DNA of 64,000 nt from Talinum fruticosum (Eukaryota > Streptophyta > Magnoliopsida > Caryophyllales > Talinaceae): the NCBI GenBank assembly GCA_021018815.1, contig JAITYX010000017.1, positions 7,564,001 through 7,628,000 of the forward strand, written 5' to 3'. A program made the translations under genes and the position numbers. Within the stretch, counting starts at the first letter, position 1. Every line of letters starts with the position of its first letter. Positions 50,732-63,390 of the stretch are shown here, piece by piece. The notes under the pieces were generated by a model that worked only from the letters and a program-made list of their open reading frames with translations, was not told the DNA's origin and searched no databases.

Positions 50732-53700
50732 ATGGATCAGCAGACAGACCTAGATCAGCAGACAGCTATTTATGCCGAGGAGGCTCACAAAGTCCCATTT
50801 GTTGGCGACAAGGTTGGTCATTGAGTCCCTATCGAATCCCTTACTGTTTCTTCCTCCCTGATTGAGTTGTTTTTTTATTAGAGTCATACTTTAATTATTA
50901 CAGGTAAAGAAAACCCATTTTGTTGGGATTTCAGATTATCCGGCTTATATTTTGCATGGTATTTCCCCCTCAATCAGCGTTTAACTCTCCTCCCCCAACA
51001 TTTTTCTTAAATCTTTTGGAGTGATATGAACTGGGAGCGATCTTCTGAAGCTTCTTGAGGGTGTATATGTTTTACAGGAAGACATGTCATGAACCCATGA
51101 GAGTTTCCCTTGACCTAAAAGGAACAAATACACCTGTGCATGCGTGCACGTATATTCATGCATAGACACCACTATAACCTGGTAGTCATTCCATTTTACG
51201 GTTTGGAGAGGTTCAGGTCTTAGATGTGCTTGTGGAGAGGCTGATTATGATAGACCTACGAAAAAGTTATGCAAAAACATTTTTTTGTTTTGCTGATCAA
51301 AGCCTTTTGATAAGAGAAAAATTGGAGGAGCAAGGAAATATGATTATAATAGAAGTTAGTAAAGAAGACAACTAAATTTTTTTCTCAGCGTACAAGAACT
51401 ACTAAAAATGACAATTCATGACTAAGCTTGACTAAAAGGTTGACAAATCCACACAATCATGTTGGGGTAGAGCATAAAAACTTCCGCAGTTCTCAAATTC
51501 ATCATGTCTGGTGGGTACCTATGATAATGTCTAGTCCATATTTATTTGAACTTCTAGTGGTACCAATGCTGGCTTCTGCTTCTGTCCATCAAAGGCCATT
51601 AGCCTCTAAGCCTCTAAAGTTTCCATCCTATAATCCAACTTCATGTTAACTCCTCATCTTTCCTATTAGCTCTACATCATATCCAAATATGCAATATTGT
51701 GTCTGTACTAGACATCTCCATCCCCACATCACTTTTTTCTGCTATGCAACCCTGTTTCACATGCCATTTCTTTTAATATAGGAATCTTAGAAATTGTGGT
51801 CTCTGGTTTTTTTGGGACTGAGGAGCTCCTGAAACAGGCTTTTCATTTTATCAGATTGACACTGAATTGGGAGTCCTCAGAAATGGGACCAAAGATTGGA
51901 CTGAAAACAATCGGTCCTATCCAATGCATTTGGGCACTGGATTATTGGTCACAACCAAACACCCCGACCCCCAAATCTTTTCCTGCTACTCTGCCAACTC
52001 TCCCTCACATGTCAACTAAAATTCATTGGTATTAGCAGCCTCAAATTACCCTTTATATATGTGATAAATGTGTCAGCAAAATTTCTTTTCTAGGTTAGGA
52101 AATTGATTTGAAATTTTAAAAAATTAAAGAAGTTATATAATATCAAATGATGTTCCCCTAAGTTTTTACTTTCAAAAGTTTGACTATCTTTATGGGATGG
52201 AGGATTACTAAACTTTAACTAGCAAAGTTGTTATAGATTTGAAATGTTAACCTAAATTAACTGATTCGAAAGCCAGCGATGAACCAACTGACCCTTAAAT
52301 CAAATGCATTCCTTATGTTTGAATATGGCTTCTTGCTTGCACAAGATTGATAATGCACAGTTGCTTGAAGCCTTCAACACCCTATGCCTCAGCCAACAGC
52401 CTAATGATATGACATAGTAGATTCAGCTTGTCCTTCAGTTTCTGGTTAGGATGGTCAGAAAGAGAAGAAAGAAAGGAAAATATGCAGGAGAGTTGGAGAA
52501 GATCTTCTGCAAAGTTACTTGTTGAAGCCTTGAACAAACAATATTGTGTAGTAAACACACAGCTTGTCTTCAGTTAGTGTTTGTGTTATTTTGGGTGTAT
52601 CGTCGTGTTTTAAGATATCCATATCTGGCTACTCCTTTCATATTTTGTTTACAGCTGCTTATGCTCTAGATGTGCCCTGTTTCTCTATCCTGATTTTAGC
52701 TACACATTTAAGGCTAAGGCAATATTAGTTAAATTTTCTCATTCCACTTGGGTTTGTCTTTAACACGAAGTGTATGTGTTTTATGCAGGAACCTATCTCT
52801 GCACTTGCTGCGGAATATCAGTCAGGCAGTCCTATCTTGCTTGAAAAGATCAAGGTCTTTGTTCTGTCTTGCCCTCTGGTTTTATTGTATCTGTTTTATA
52901 CATTTAGCCGCAAAGTAGCCTCTTCACAAATTTATTCTAGGGGTGAACCTCCCACGCTTACCTAGTCCCCTAGGTTTGGTTTGTTTTCTTTTCTGTTCTA
53001 TACTTACGGCATGTTAATCCTTTCTGTCTCTTGTGCAGCTTCTAAATGAGCAATACTCTGCAATAAGGAGAACTCGAGGAGATGGAAATTGCTTTTTCGA
53101 AGTTTTATGTTCTCATATCTGGTGTGATTCTGTTGGTTCTATGAATTGATGGATAATCTCTCTCTTTCTCCTTCCCTCTCACTCCCTCCATCTCTCATTC
53201 TGTCTCTAAGTTGATAATTTTGAATGCGTCAGGAACATATTCTAGAAACCCAGGACAAAGCAGAGATTGAACGGGTCAAGGTCAATGTAGAAGAATGTCG
53301 AAAGACACTCCAGAGCCTTGGTTATGCAGACTTTACATTTGAAGATTTTTTGCGGTGAATTTTCATTTTACTTCCTGCATATCTCTTGGGTTGATTCTTC
53401 TTCTTTGTCCCATGATTTTGTTTTGGCTTTTCTGCATGTCATAATCCTAGTCATAGTGCAAAGCCATAAGAGGGGAACAACTTATTTGTGAATGGAAATT
53501 GTCCTTTTGTTTTCGTGTTTCCTGTAATAGCTACCATAAGTGTAATTCATCCAATGTTGAAAATTTCAGTTGTTTCTGGAGCAGCTAGAAAGTGTTATCC
53601 AAGGAAATGATACTTCAATAAGGTCTTTCTATTGCTGAACTTGTGCCTTCATGTCGATTTTTTGGTTCTGTTTACCTATGTAGTCATCTGATAAACTTGT

Positions 53701-56668
53701 GCTAGCACTATTGGTTTGTGTTATCTGATTCAATTCCTCTTTTGGCATCAGTCATGACGAGCTTGTACAGAGGAGCCGGGATCAATCAATTTCTGATTAT
53801 GGTGGGTTCTATTGACATGTTGGCATGCTTATTTTTGTCATTCCTATACTCCTTGACATGTTTGTTGGGTAGTTGTAATGTTTTTAGATTTGTCACATCT
53901 GGCGAGATACGGAAACGCTCAGAGTTCTTTGAACCCTTTATACTGGGATTGACAAATGCTTCAGTGGATCAGGTTCGTTAGGGATTTGGATATTGGACTT
54001 ACATCAAGCAAATTTCCTTTCTTGTGTGTTGTAACTGTCTCATAGGAGATATATCTGCTGAATTTGTCATAAGTAATTGTCAACATACATACATGTGCAT
54101 CTGCACACATGCATATACATATTGATGTGGCTGCCGGAATCTGATTAGTGACAAACTCTTATTAGGTGGCAAACTCCATCCATCTTAGTGGCAAGCCATA
54201 GTCTTTTTTCAATGACACAATATTCATTTTAGTAAAATTATTAATTATTCAAAAACTGTCGAAGATACCATGTGGCAGATCCATAACTTTGAGCGTCCAT
54301 ATAGTAACACCTATTTTGTTTATTATAAAAGTCCATGGAAATCCACAATCTGAAAATGAAGGAGATGTATAGCCAATGGGGAAGAGAGGTGAAGGAAAAA
54401 GATTTGACAGTGAATTCCGGGTGGTGGTGAGGTTCCAGCTCACCATGTCAAGGGGAATCCTTCACGGAAGCCCTGTCAAGCATGCTAAAGAACTAGGCCA
54501 CATTATCATCCCCTAGGAAGGCTCCACGAAGATGGGGGCTTACAAACCGAAGAAGACTTGTGCTCCAAATTATTTGAGACACAAGCATCCCTGCAAGAGC
54601 ATAGAGTGAAGGGAAACGATCCCTCAATTGAACACCCTCAAACCATCTGCTATGCCAAAAAGATCGAGGAAGCATCACCTGCCTCCACAACAATATGAGA
54701 GAGAAACGATACCAACCCCTGGTAATAAACTTCCAAAGACCAAAACGATAAGTGCCATTCTGTTGACTTGGAATGCAATCCAGACCCTCTTCCACATATT
54801 CGGCCTTGACTACAATCCTCCTAAGCTTGTCATTCATAAACCTCCACAACCATTTACCAAGAACGGCTTCATTGAAGATTAACAAGTCTCTAATGCCTAA
54901 GCAACCTTTAGGAAAAGCTTGCTCTAACAAGTCTCCGACCCCTTTGAAAGTGTTCCTTTTTGTGTGGAAGCTTCTCATGGCAATATATTAACTTGCTATA
55001 ACTACAAAAAGGGTAGCTTTTGTTCAACAGGTGCTTCATGTGCAAAGATGATTTGGAAAGTACCGATCATTAACTCCTTTGCCCAATTGCTAGAAACCTT
55101 CGGGAGTTAGCTTTGAGTTGTCTGGGCATTCATTGGGTGATGCCTAGTTCTGTGAGACATCAACTTTTGTGGAATTCAATTATAGCTTCACTTGAACATT
55201 AGCATCATTTCTTCAATATTTTCCCCTATTTCCACACCTAGGCCTAGTATAGTATTGCTTGAGGCCATATTATTGGTGGTCTGGGAGGTAACATAACCAT
55301 GGAGTTTTGAGAACCATTTGTGTGACTGACTGTTTTCTCTGATGAGTAGATGGAATAAAAATCACAGTTCACAGATGACAGCTGTTCTATTTCTCTCTTG
55401 TCTAGGATAACTTACATTTGGCCGTGAGCCATCAGATTTCATATGGAATTTCTTTACTGAAAATCAGTCGTTAGCTTGTTACTTTTAAAACAGTTGTCTC
55501 GTAATAGTTGCCCTCACTCAGGCATGACTTTTCTATCTAAACGGCCATTGTTTCTTGTTAAATATATCTCAGCTATAACTTTATATTTTCAACTAGATGG
55601 ATCAAACGTGTAATCTCTTGAGAAACATATAGAGAAACCCCCATCCTCTTAATAATTGTGCATATTTGGTTTGGCTTTAGCTAGCCTTTGGGCCAACATA
55701 AATCCCCTTATCCAGCATGTTCTATGTGAGAAATTGACAATTCCTTGCCTGACTTGAAGACATCCACCACCAGGGAAAGCACATTAGGCCCTGTCCTAAG
55801 ATCCTTGTGGACCTCCTTCCTTTTTGATGAATTTAACTCCATGAAGGCATCTTTATGAATAGAATTTGTTTGAATCCCTTTCCAAAGCACTGCCGAAAGC
55901 AAATTATAAATTCCCTAAAATTTTTGAAGTGAATACGAGAGGGAATTTCTTGGATTCCCTTCCTTTGCATTTCTCTTTGTGAATTACCTTTAAGTTAAAA
56001 TCTCGCTGTATAGTGGTGTCATGGTACATGATATTCTTCTCCTGATCTAGACATGCTTGGTTCTGGTTTCTATCTGAATAAATGACTTTTTTTTTTTTTT
56101 CCAACCCTTAATTGTCTTGGGATAAATGAAATGGTTCTTTCGGGCTTTTAAAATTTTTGCTTTTTGCATTGTTTATGACTATCTTATCTGCTGCCCGTAT
56201 GCAGTCATTCATAACCCTTTCTATCCATGTTCCTAAATGCTCTACTACTATGATTTAAAAATAAAAAGTTGTTATATGTGCAAAATTTATTTCAGCGTTT
56301 AATAGTGCAATATTTTATGTAGTATCTTGCACAAAATATTTATTTGTGTATCTATCTATCTATTTATTTATTATGTGTAGTTTTGCAAATCATCAGTGGA
56401 GCCTATGGGTGAAGAAAGCGATCACGTTCACATTATTGCTCTATCAGATACATTGGGAGTACCAATTCGTGTGGTATACCTGGATCGAAGTTCATGCGAC
56501 ACCGGTGTAGTCAGCGTGAATCATCATGATTTCATTCCTGTTGGTGCATCCAATGTCACTGGGCATGATGATAGCCCTGGGACCAAGCCTTACATAACCC
56601 TGCTTTATCGTCCAGGTCATTATGACATTCTTTACCCAAAGGAATGCAGTAGCACTGCCTCTTCATGA
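50732..56668 (+). CDS. OTU1: Ubiquitin thioesterase otubain-like (OTU family deubiquitinase)
   Basis: Eight exons: 50732-50812, 52789-52854, 53039-53121, 53233-53354, 53570-53622, 53752-53801, 53873-53972 and 56381-56668. The order matches Arabidopsis At1g28120 from start to stop: MDQQTDLDQQ, KVPFVGDK, PISALAAEYQSGSPILLEKI, RRTRGDGNCFF with the catalytic Asp and Cys, VNVEECRKTLQSLGYADFTF, QRSRDQSISDY, SEFFEPFILGLTNASVDQ, VEPMGEESDHVHIIALSD, VNHHDFIPVG and RPGHYDILYP with the catalytic His. Otubains cleave polyubiquitin, chiefly Lys48-linked, and act in cytosol and nucleus. Exons 3, 4 and 7 are each one base short of the expected frame, in or next to runs of T (53093-53098, 53346-53351, 53881-53885). 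As written, translation would stop soon after the Cys. All splice sites and other residues are intact, so I favour sequence error over pseudogene. Intron 7 is 2.4 kb and holds a LINE fragment. Confidence 0.9.
54249..54990 (-). mobile_element. LINE fragment (end of RT and zf-RVT region)
   Basis: On minus, LEQAFPKGCLGIRDLLIFN and AVLGKWLWRFMNDK, then LWKFITRGWYRFS and RSFWHSRWFEGVQLRDRFP match the segment of plant L1 LINEs behind the reverse transcriptase. A weaker piece (RNSLSNLFPS, about 54420) precedes the end. It is truncated on both sides and lies antisense in intron 7 of the otubain-like gene. Confidence 0.82.
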
Positions 56669-58025
56669 GTGCTGTTGGTGGATAATGAATTTCTGTGATA
56701 GGGGCACAGTTGCAGAGATGAAGATCAAAATCTTTTTCTGTCTCTAATTTGTCTCGACTTACTGCCTTGCCTGGCAAGGTATTACATGTTGAACAGCATG
56801 CGAACTTAAGGTTGCGGTCATTTGCTTGGACTCCAAAAAGTTATGTTGCCATATACCATGGATTCACCTTGCTCTTCTTTTGGTTGAAAGGCGTGAGCTA
56901 TCAGCTAGAAGAGGTGGGTCTGGTGGTGTCTGATTGATGGTGCGTGGTGTTAGCTGCACTGTCCTGTGTTTGAGGTGATCTTATGGTAAAATTGTTAGGA
57001 TAGCCGCTTATTTCCAAAGCATATGCGCTGAATTTTGGAGCTGATGGGTCTGGAACTAAACAATTTTGTTTTGGAATCGGCAACAAAACGTCAAAAATCC
57101 TCTATTTCTCTCGTAATAAAGAGGGCAAAACTATCATGACATTCACTTTTTCACAATATTTGCGTTCGAAGGCATATATTTAATGTGATGCATGCGATTG
57201 TATATAGCTATGCGGAGTCGTATAGTTGCTTGAAACCCAAGTATTTTAAGACGCAAGTTGACTGAAATCAGAGTAATTTTAGGCCCATCGACCCACAATC
57301 TTTTTAATTCAAAGCCTACATAAAGTTGGATCAGTCCCTATTTAAGTGTGTAAGTGCAGTGCAGTCAGCTAATGTTACACGTAAAGTAAATATTACCCCT
57401 TCACTTTCTAAATCATTATACGAAACAAATCACCAGATACAACCTAACTAAAATAACAGCCTATTTTATACTCAAAATTAAATTGTCCCGACTTTAATTG
57501 AACTTATATTTGTATTTGACTTGCCTATATAAATTAAATATATTTTCTTAATTAAAACATATTTTTTAATTAAAGAAACATAAAGACTCTGTTCCATTTA
57601 ACTTTAACTTACAGTTTTACAATTTTTATAAATTCTTACAGTTTTTTACAATTCCTTACAATTCCTTATAAATATATATTATTTTTTATATCGAAATTTA
57701 TTGTTAATTTATTTTTCTAACGTTAATGAAAATTTTTTATTGATGAATATTTATGTATGTAAAGGTGTCTACTAGAGATAACCGTGGGATATGTATGTGG
57801 CGGATATACCTACACCCACACTCTATTTTCCTCATTATCGTAACTCCAATCGGGTATTTCGAGTATACCGAATTTATTTGTATAAATATATAAGGATTTT
57901 TTATAATTAATACCCATTGGATACATTATTTAATTTTATGTCTCAAGAAATTCACAAACAAATTCCAATGAATAATTAATTTCAAAAGTATTAAGTCCAT
58001 TTAAGCTAGTTATCATAACCAATAT
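56669..58025. other. 3' flank of otubain-like gene and spacer
   Basis: The 3' untranslated region probably ends shortly after an AATAAA at 57115-57120, a candidate polyadenylation signal. From 57,200 to 58,025 there is AT-rich sequence without a recognised gene, with short TTACAATTCC-type repeats at 57620-57680. Confidence 0.45.
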
Positions 58026-60795
58026 TGTAACAACCCGACCTTAAATCACAATTATTTATTTTAAATCACATTATTTATTTTATTAATTACACTATTTATA
58101 TAATTGAGCGCGTGCACTTCAATTCGATATTTTATATTTAAACTATTTTTATCCGTATGTTATGCAGCTAAGGCGACGAAGTGGCCCTAATAAAAATCTT
58201 GTGATAAGATTATAAATTATGGACATCATTATTAAAATAAAATTTAAAAGTAACAATAAAAGAAAACCAAAGCAAATCAATAAATAAATAAATAAAATAA
58301 ATAAAAATAAAATTTTCAGATTTTTTGAAAGAAAAATCCAGAACGGATTTTTCTGAAATTATGAAAAAAAAAAAATGATGAAAATGAATGAGGCGGTTAA
58401 AACCAAAATAAACAGGCTTCAATTCACTTGCCTCACTGCTTCCCTCCTCCCGTTCTTCCCTGCTTCCCCGCTTCCTCCCCCTCATCCTCCCCGCCTCACC
58501 ATCTCTCTCGTCGCCTTCCCCTCCGGCCACCGGACGCCACGAACGCCGGCCGAAGCCGGCGTTAGGCGCCGCCCGCAAGAGCCCCCCTCACTCTCCCTCG
58601 CGCTATCGCTCTGTCTCTTCCTCGCGTGCTCGCCTCGCGTCCTCGCTTCTCCCTCTCGCCGGCGTCGCCTCCTTCGGCCCCAAGCACGACCAACGCCGAG
58701 CTGGAAGACCGGCGCCGGTCACCATTCTCTCCCTCTATCTCTCTCACTCTCCCGCGCTCTCGTTCTCCGCGTGTTACTGCAGACGCGGCCCGGTTCCCGC
58801 CGCGGGCCATTTCACAGCCAACCACCGGCCGCTGCAATCGCTAGAGTCGCCGCCGGTCGCTGGCCGAGTGGCCGCTGAGTCCAGCTGCACCGCCATCACT
58901 CCACCCTCCTCTTGGCTGCCCTCTCTTGGTTTCGAAGGTAAAACTCTAAACCCTAAATTATCAATTTCGTTATCTATTTGAGCAATTATATTTGGGGAAA
59001 TTGAATTATTTGATTTATAAATACGTTGTGGAGTGAAGTATATGATTCATAAATATGTTGTGTGAATTCGAAATTGAATTGTTGTGGACGATTGAGGTGT
59101 GGCGGTTTGATGGGTTAGTTGGCGTATGAAAGTGAACGAATATGATTCCTTTGGAAAATTGTGATTCGAGTGAATTGAATAGGGAGTATATTGGCGCGTA
59201 TGTGAACAATTTTAGGGATTAGTCACATTTTGTAAATAGCTAGGATTGAACATAAAGGAAGAGAAAAATATGCGGGAAAATTGAAGTTGGGTAATAGATT
59301 GTGTAGGAGGCATGTAGAACATCCGAACACCGGGTGTGTGTAATCCGTACGTGAATGCGAATTTTGTTGAGAAAATAATGCTTAGGCCCTTAAATTGGTA
59401 TATGTATGAATTTTGGGCGATTTGGCAAAGTTGTGAAATCTTCCGATGGAAGGGCATTTGAAGGAATAATTAATTTCTTAACTATGGGTATTGAGTGCGA
59501 GAGAAGGGAGGAGTGAGGAATGAATTAAAAATAAGTGTTTGGGCATGTATATTTATATACACCATTTTCAATCCAAGTCAACTAGCAAATCGAATAACAC
59601 CAACAATCATTGGGTATTTAGTTAGCCTAATCAACTCCTTTAATTAATATGAATTGTATTCAATAAACGCAGAAAGCTGAGTAATATAAACATTAGCTTA
59701 ATCAATTTTCATGCGAATATAGGAAATGAAATACATTGTTAAAGCTTATACAAATTCAAGCATTAAAACTCAAGAAAACATTATTAACTTTAGAAATCCA
59801 TTTTAAACAGAACCGAGGCCACTTCGTTGCCGAATAGCCGATAACTCAAATTTACGCAAAAGGGGAGAAACAAATATTCTCAATTCGAGTACGTTCATTG
59901 CTCGTACCTTTCGAAAATTCACATGTTTCATCAAATCTCAACATTTCTCATATATATAATTAATAATGAATCATTTGCAAATCAAGTTTTGCCACCTAAT
60001 CAAGTGGTCCCCGCTCCATCATCAATTATCGGGGCTTATGCCCATCAATTATCAATCATCGGGCGTATGCCCAACCCGCGCGGCTTCAACTCGGGTTCTC
60101 GGTCGGCCGGGAGGTGTGCACCTTACTAAGATCGTATCAATTATCAAGGGGTTCCACTTTCGGATAATAACCTAGCAATCAAGTTTTACTCATATTCTCT
60201 CCCCCGATTTCAAACTAAAATGAATTGAAATGCGCGCGCTCAATCAATATATTCTTCAAAGTTATTTTACGATGACAGGAATGTTCGTACTGAGTTTCGA
60301 CTCACCCTTCCAAATATTTTACTTGTTTTTGTTTTTAGGGAAAGTATGTGTGAACAGACTCATTGCCTAGGAGGTCGCACGCAAGCAAAACTTAGCTGGA
60401 ACTATCGTCATCACCGATCCGTGATGGACCTAGAAGCTCACGAGTGATTTTTCTCCTCATCGGGTTTTGGGTTGGCCTTGGAAGGTATTACATATGGCAT
60501 ATTTTCGGATAGTCCTTTGCGGGGTTTGCATAATGTATGAAATGTGACAAAAATGTATGTTGGAAGTCGGCTTAATGATGTGGTATAATTTAACTCTTTG
60601 GGACACCAATAGTTACTCTTATCGAGACCTGTACAAGCGTAAGTAATTGAAGCAAGCCTCCTTATATACATTCTATTTAGCCTTGGTCCTATTCTTAGGA
60701 CGGCGGTAACGCCTCCGGTCGTTAACTTCCGCTGCGACCATACTTCATATTCTCTAATCGGGGATTATTAAGTAATGGTGATTGGGGGCGTTACA
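58026..60795 (+). mobile_element. Solo LTR (same family as 39042-42786)
   Basis: Begins TGTAACAACCCGACC and ends GGGGGCGTTACA, with an exact AATAT duplication on both sides (58021-58025 and 60796-60800). Length 2770 bp, no internal genes. A GC-rich segment at 58430-58935 ends with CGAAG followed by GTAAAACTCTAAACCC, which looks like a leader exon with a splice donor. The Arg/Pro-rich frames inside it follow from GC content and are not taken as a gene. Near 60000-60080 the words TCATCAATTATC and CGGGGCTTATGCCC or CGGGCGTATGCCC repeat. Confidence 0.88.
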
Positions 60796-60989
60796 AATAT
60801 TATAGACATTTTGTTAAAGTTTATATGTGAATAGTTTTTTTTTTTTGGATCGAAAAGGGGTGTATATTAATCTCTAACAATCCCCGAAGGAATTACATCA
60901 TTAGCTTCCAACTCAATAATTAGCTCAGGACCATCCCCTCCCATGATTTAACAGACAGATCAAAAGGTTGGAGGTGGGCAATTGAGTGA

Positions 60990-61430
60990 GCAACTCTATT
61001 TCCCCGCTACAAACATGCATAAAAGAGCAAAAGACAAGCCGATGCAAAAGTTCAAGAATTTCGAAACAAATAAACCAATATATGACCCTAACTCGGATTT
61101 ATTGTGGATCTTAGCAATAAGAGAAGCACAGTCACTCTCAACCACCAACGAAGAAAAGCCATACTCCAAGGCGATTTTCATCCCGAACACACAGGATCTA
61201 GCTTCCTCAATTTCGGTTCCAAGAAAGCCCGAGTCCTTGTCGAACACTGCAGACTTTAACGGATCCGATAGAGTTATGAATAACGACCCCTAACCAAAGC
61301 CCCGAGTCACCAAGTTTTGCTCCATCACAATTCAATTTCCACATACTTGGGCCTAGAGGAGTCCTAGTCTCGCGTCCGGAAGCTACGATTGATTGTGTAT
61401 CTGTGTATGCCTCTCTATACTCAAGCAACA
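60990..61430 (-). pseudogene. LINE RNase H domain relic
   Basis: WKLNCDGAKLGDSGLWLGVV carries the first Asp. A second piece in another frame has EIEEARSCVFGMKIALEYGF with the Glu and LVVESDCASLIAKIHN with the next Asp. This is the plant LINE-type RNase H (RVT_3) placed after the reverse transcriptase. A frame break between the pieces inactivates it. Confidence 0.85.
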
Positions 61431-62189
61431 AATTTTAGCGCTTGAGAGCTCAATGTCTCATAGCTAGTATCCCCCTTACCAAACAAGCGTCTATTTTGGG
61501 CGTTCCATACTTTCCAAATCACCACCAAGAAGTCCTCCCAATCTTCTCTACCGAGGCCATCACGAGCGTACTTGAATGAAGTCCCAAACTGTGTGAAAAG
61601 ATGCCATCCAAAATGATGAAGTAAATTTACTCCCGGGCCAGATTGCAATCGCTTGAGGGCATCGAAAAGAGCGTGACAATCATCCTCTTCACAAAATTCG
61701 CATATCTTGCAGACTGGGTAAGAATGATATGATCCGCTTTGCGAGCCGAACATTATTAGGTAGAGCTTTGGCACATATACGCCAGGTGAAAATCTTAATC
61801 CTCGGTGGCGATCGTGTAGCCCACAAGGTTTTTCATAGATTTGATAATCTTTCACCGCTAATGTCCGAGTTTTGTAAATCATGCCAAGTCTGAATACGAG
61901 TGATAGGATGATCTCGCCGTTAGTTCCCCCGATGTTGAATAATGCCACAACAAGCTATCGGGAGGGAATGAAACACTCAGTGGAATGGATTTAATGCGAT
62001 CAACATCCACCGGTAAAAAACTTGCTTGGAGAAAATCAACTCTCCAACAAACTTGCTCTCGATCGATAAAATCCCCAACCCGTAGGAGCGAGAATTCGAG
62101 GATCCAAGCTAGTAATCACTTTGAAAGAATGAGGTCTCGGTACCCACTTGGATTCCCGGATATTGAGGGAGTAGCCATCTCCCACTCTT

Positions 62190-63390
62190 CACCGAACTCC
62201 TCTCCTAACCACCTTAAAAACTTGACTGATGCTTCGCCACGTATAGCTTGGGTGATTACCAATCTGGGCATCAAGTATTCCACGCTCCACCCAATGGATC
62301 CTTCTCACTTTCTTAGAGTGTCCCCACCAAAATCGGTTCACCATTGCTTGAATCTCATCGCACAACTCCTTAGGAAATAAGAGCACACTCATATAATAGG
62401 TTGGGATAGCTCGGGCCATTGCCTTTACTAGCATTTCCCTACCTGCCCGTGAGAGATGTCAATCAATCCAACTCAGCAATCTCTTCCCTATACGGTCCTT
62501 AATAGGTAAAAACGGTTTCTTTCTAGACCTTCCTATTTTAGTAGGAACACCTAGATATTTGTCATGCGAGAGGACCTCCCTAATATCTAGCTTCAAAGCT
62601 AATGCCATCCTGTTTTCCGCCTTCACCCCTTTACTTGAAAGAGACACTAGTTTTGTCAAAGTTGATTTTTTGCCCCGATGCTCGTTCATATCTCTGCAGA
62701 ATATCTATAATCGTAGAAGCTTGATCCATATTTGCTGCACAAAATATCATCGTATCATAGGTAAATAGGAGGTGAGAAACAATTGGTGCTTCATCATAGA
62801 TACTAAAACAAATCAGTCTACTAGAGGAAACAACATTTGAAAGAAGATAAGACAATCTTTCTGCCACAAACAGGGAAGAGGTACGGGAGATTGGGTCACC
62901 CCGATGGAGACCTCTCGATGGCCGAACAAAGCCCCGCAGTTCACCATTTATAATGAACGATAAAGAAGATGACTCAACATAAGACATAATCAAGTTGACC
63001 TAAAAGGACGAGAAACCCATTTTCAACATGATCTCGCTTAAGAAAAGGCCATTCCACTCTATCAAGTTTAATAGCCATATCTCCATTGGCTTTAGAGGAT
63101 CCATGCATGGTGTGAAAATTTTCAAACGCTATAAGAATATTATTCGAGATAAACCGGCCCGGAGTGAAAGCACTTGGAGATATCGAAATAATATTAGACA
63201 AAAGGGCTTTTAAATAGTTAGAAATCACCTTAGTCACAAGCTTGTAAATCACATTACACAAACCGATCGGTCTGAACTCCTCAATGCAATCCGGTTTATT
63301 CTTTTTAGGAATAAGAACAACATGGGTGTGGTTAAAACCATCCGGCATCGGTTGACCTCGAAGAATTCCTAACACTTGCATTCGACACAT
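62190..63390 (-). pseudogene. LINE reverse transcriptase relic
   Basis: The order of motifs is intact over several frames: FNHTHVVLIPKKNKPDCIEE, FRPIGLCNVIYKLVTKVIS, SAFTPGRFISNNILIAFE, GFVRPSRGLHRGDPIS, then SHLLFTYDTMIFCA where FADD is expected, ASGQKINFDKTSVSF, DKYLGVPTKIGRS and IPTYYMSVLLFPKELC. The catalytic Asp pair reads Tyr-Asp, so activity is lost even apart from the stops. Confidence 0.9.

Noticed and set aside
58375..58878. Open frame of 167 codons, Arg/Pro/Ser-rich
   Set aside because: It lies wholly in the GC-rich leader of a solo LTR, has open frames on both strands, and has no recognisable domain.
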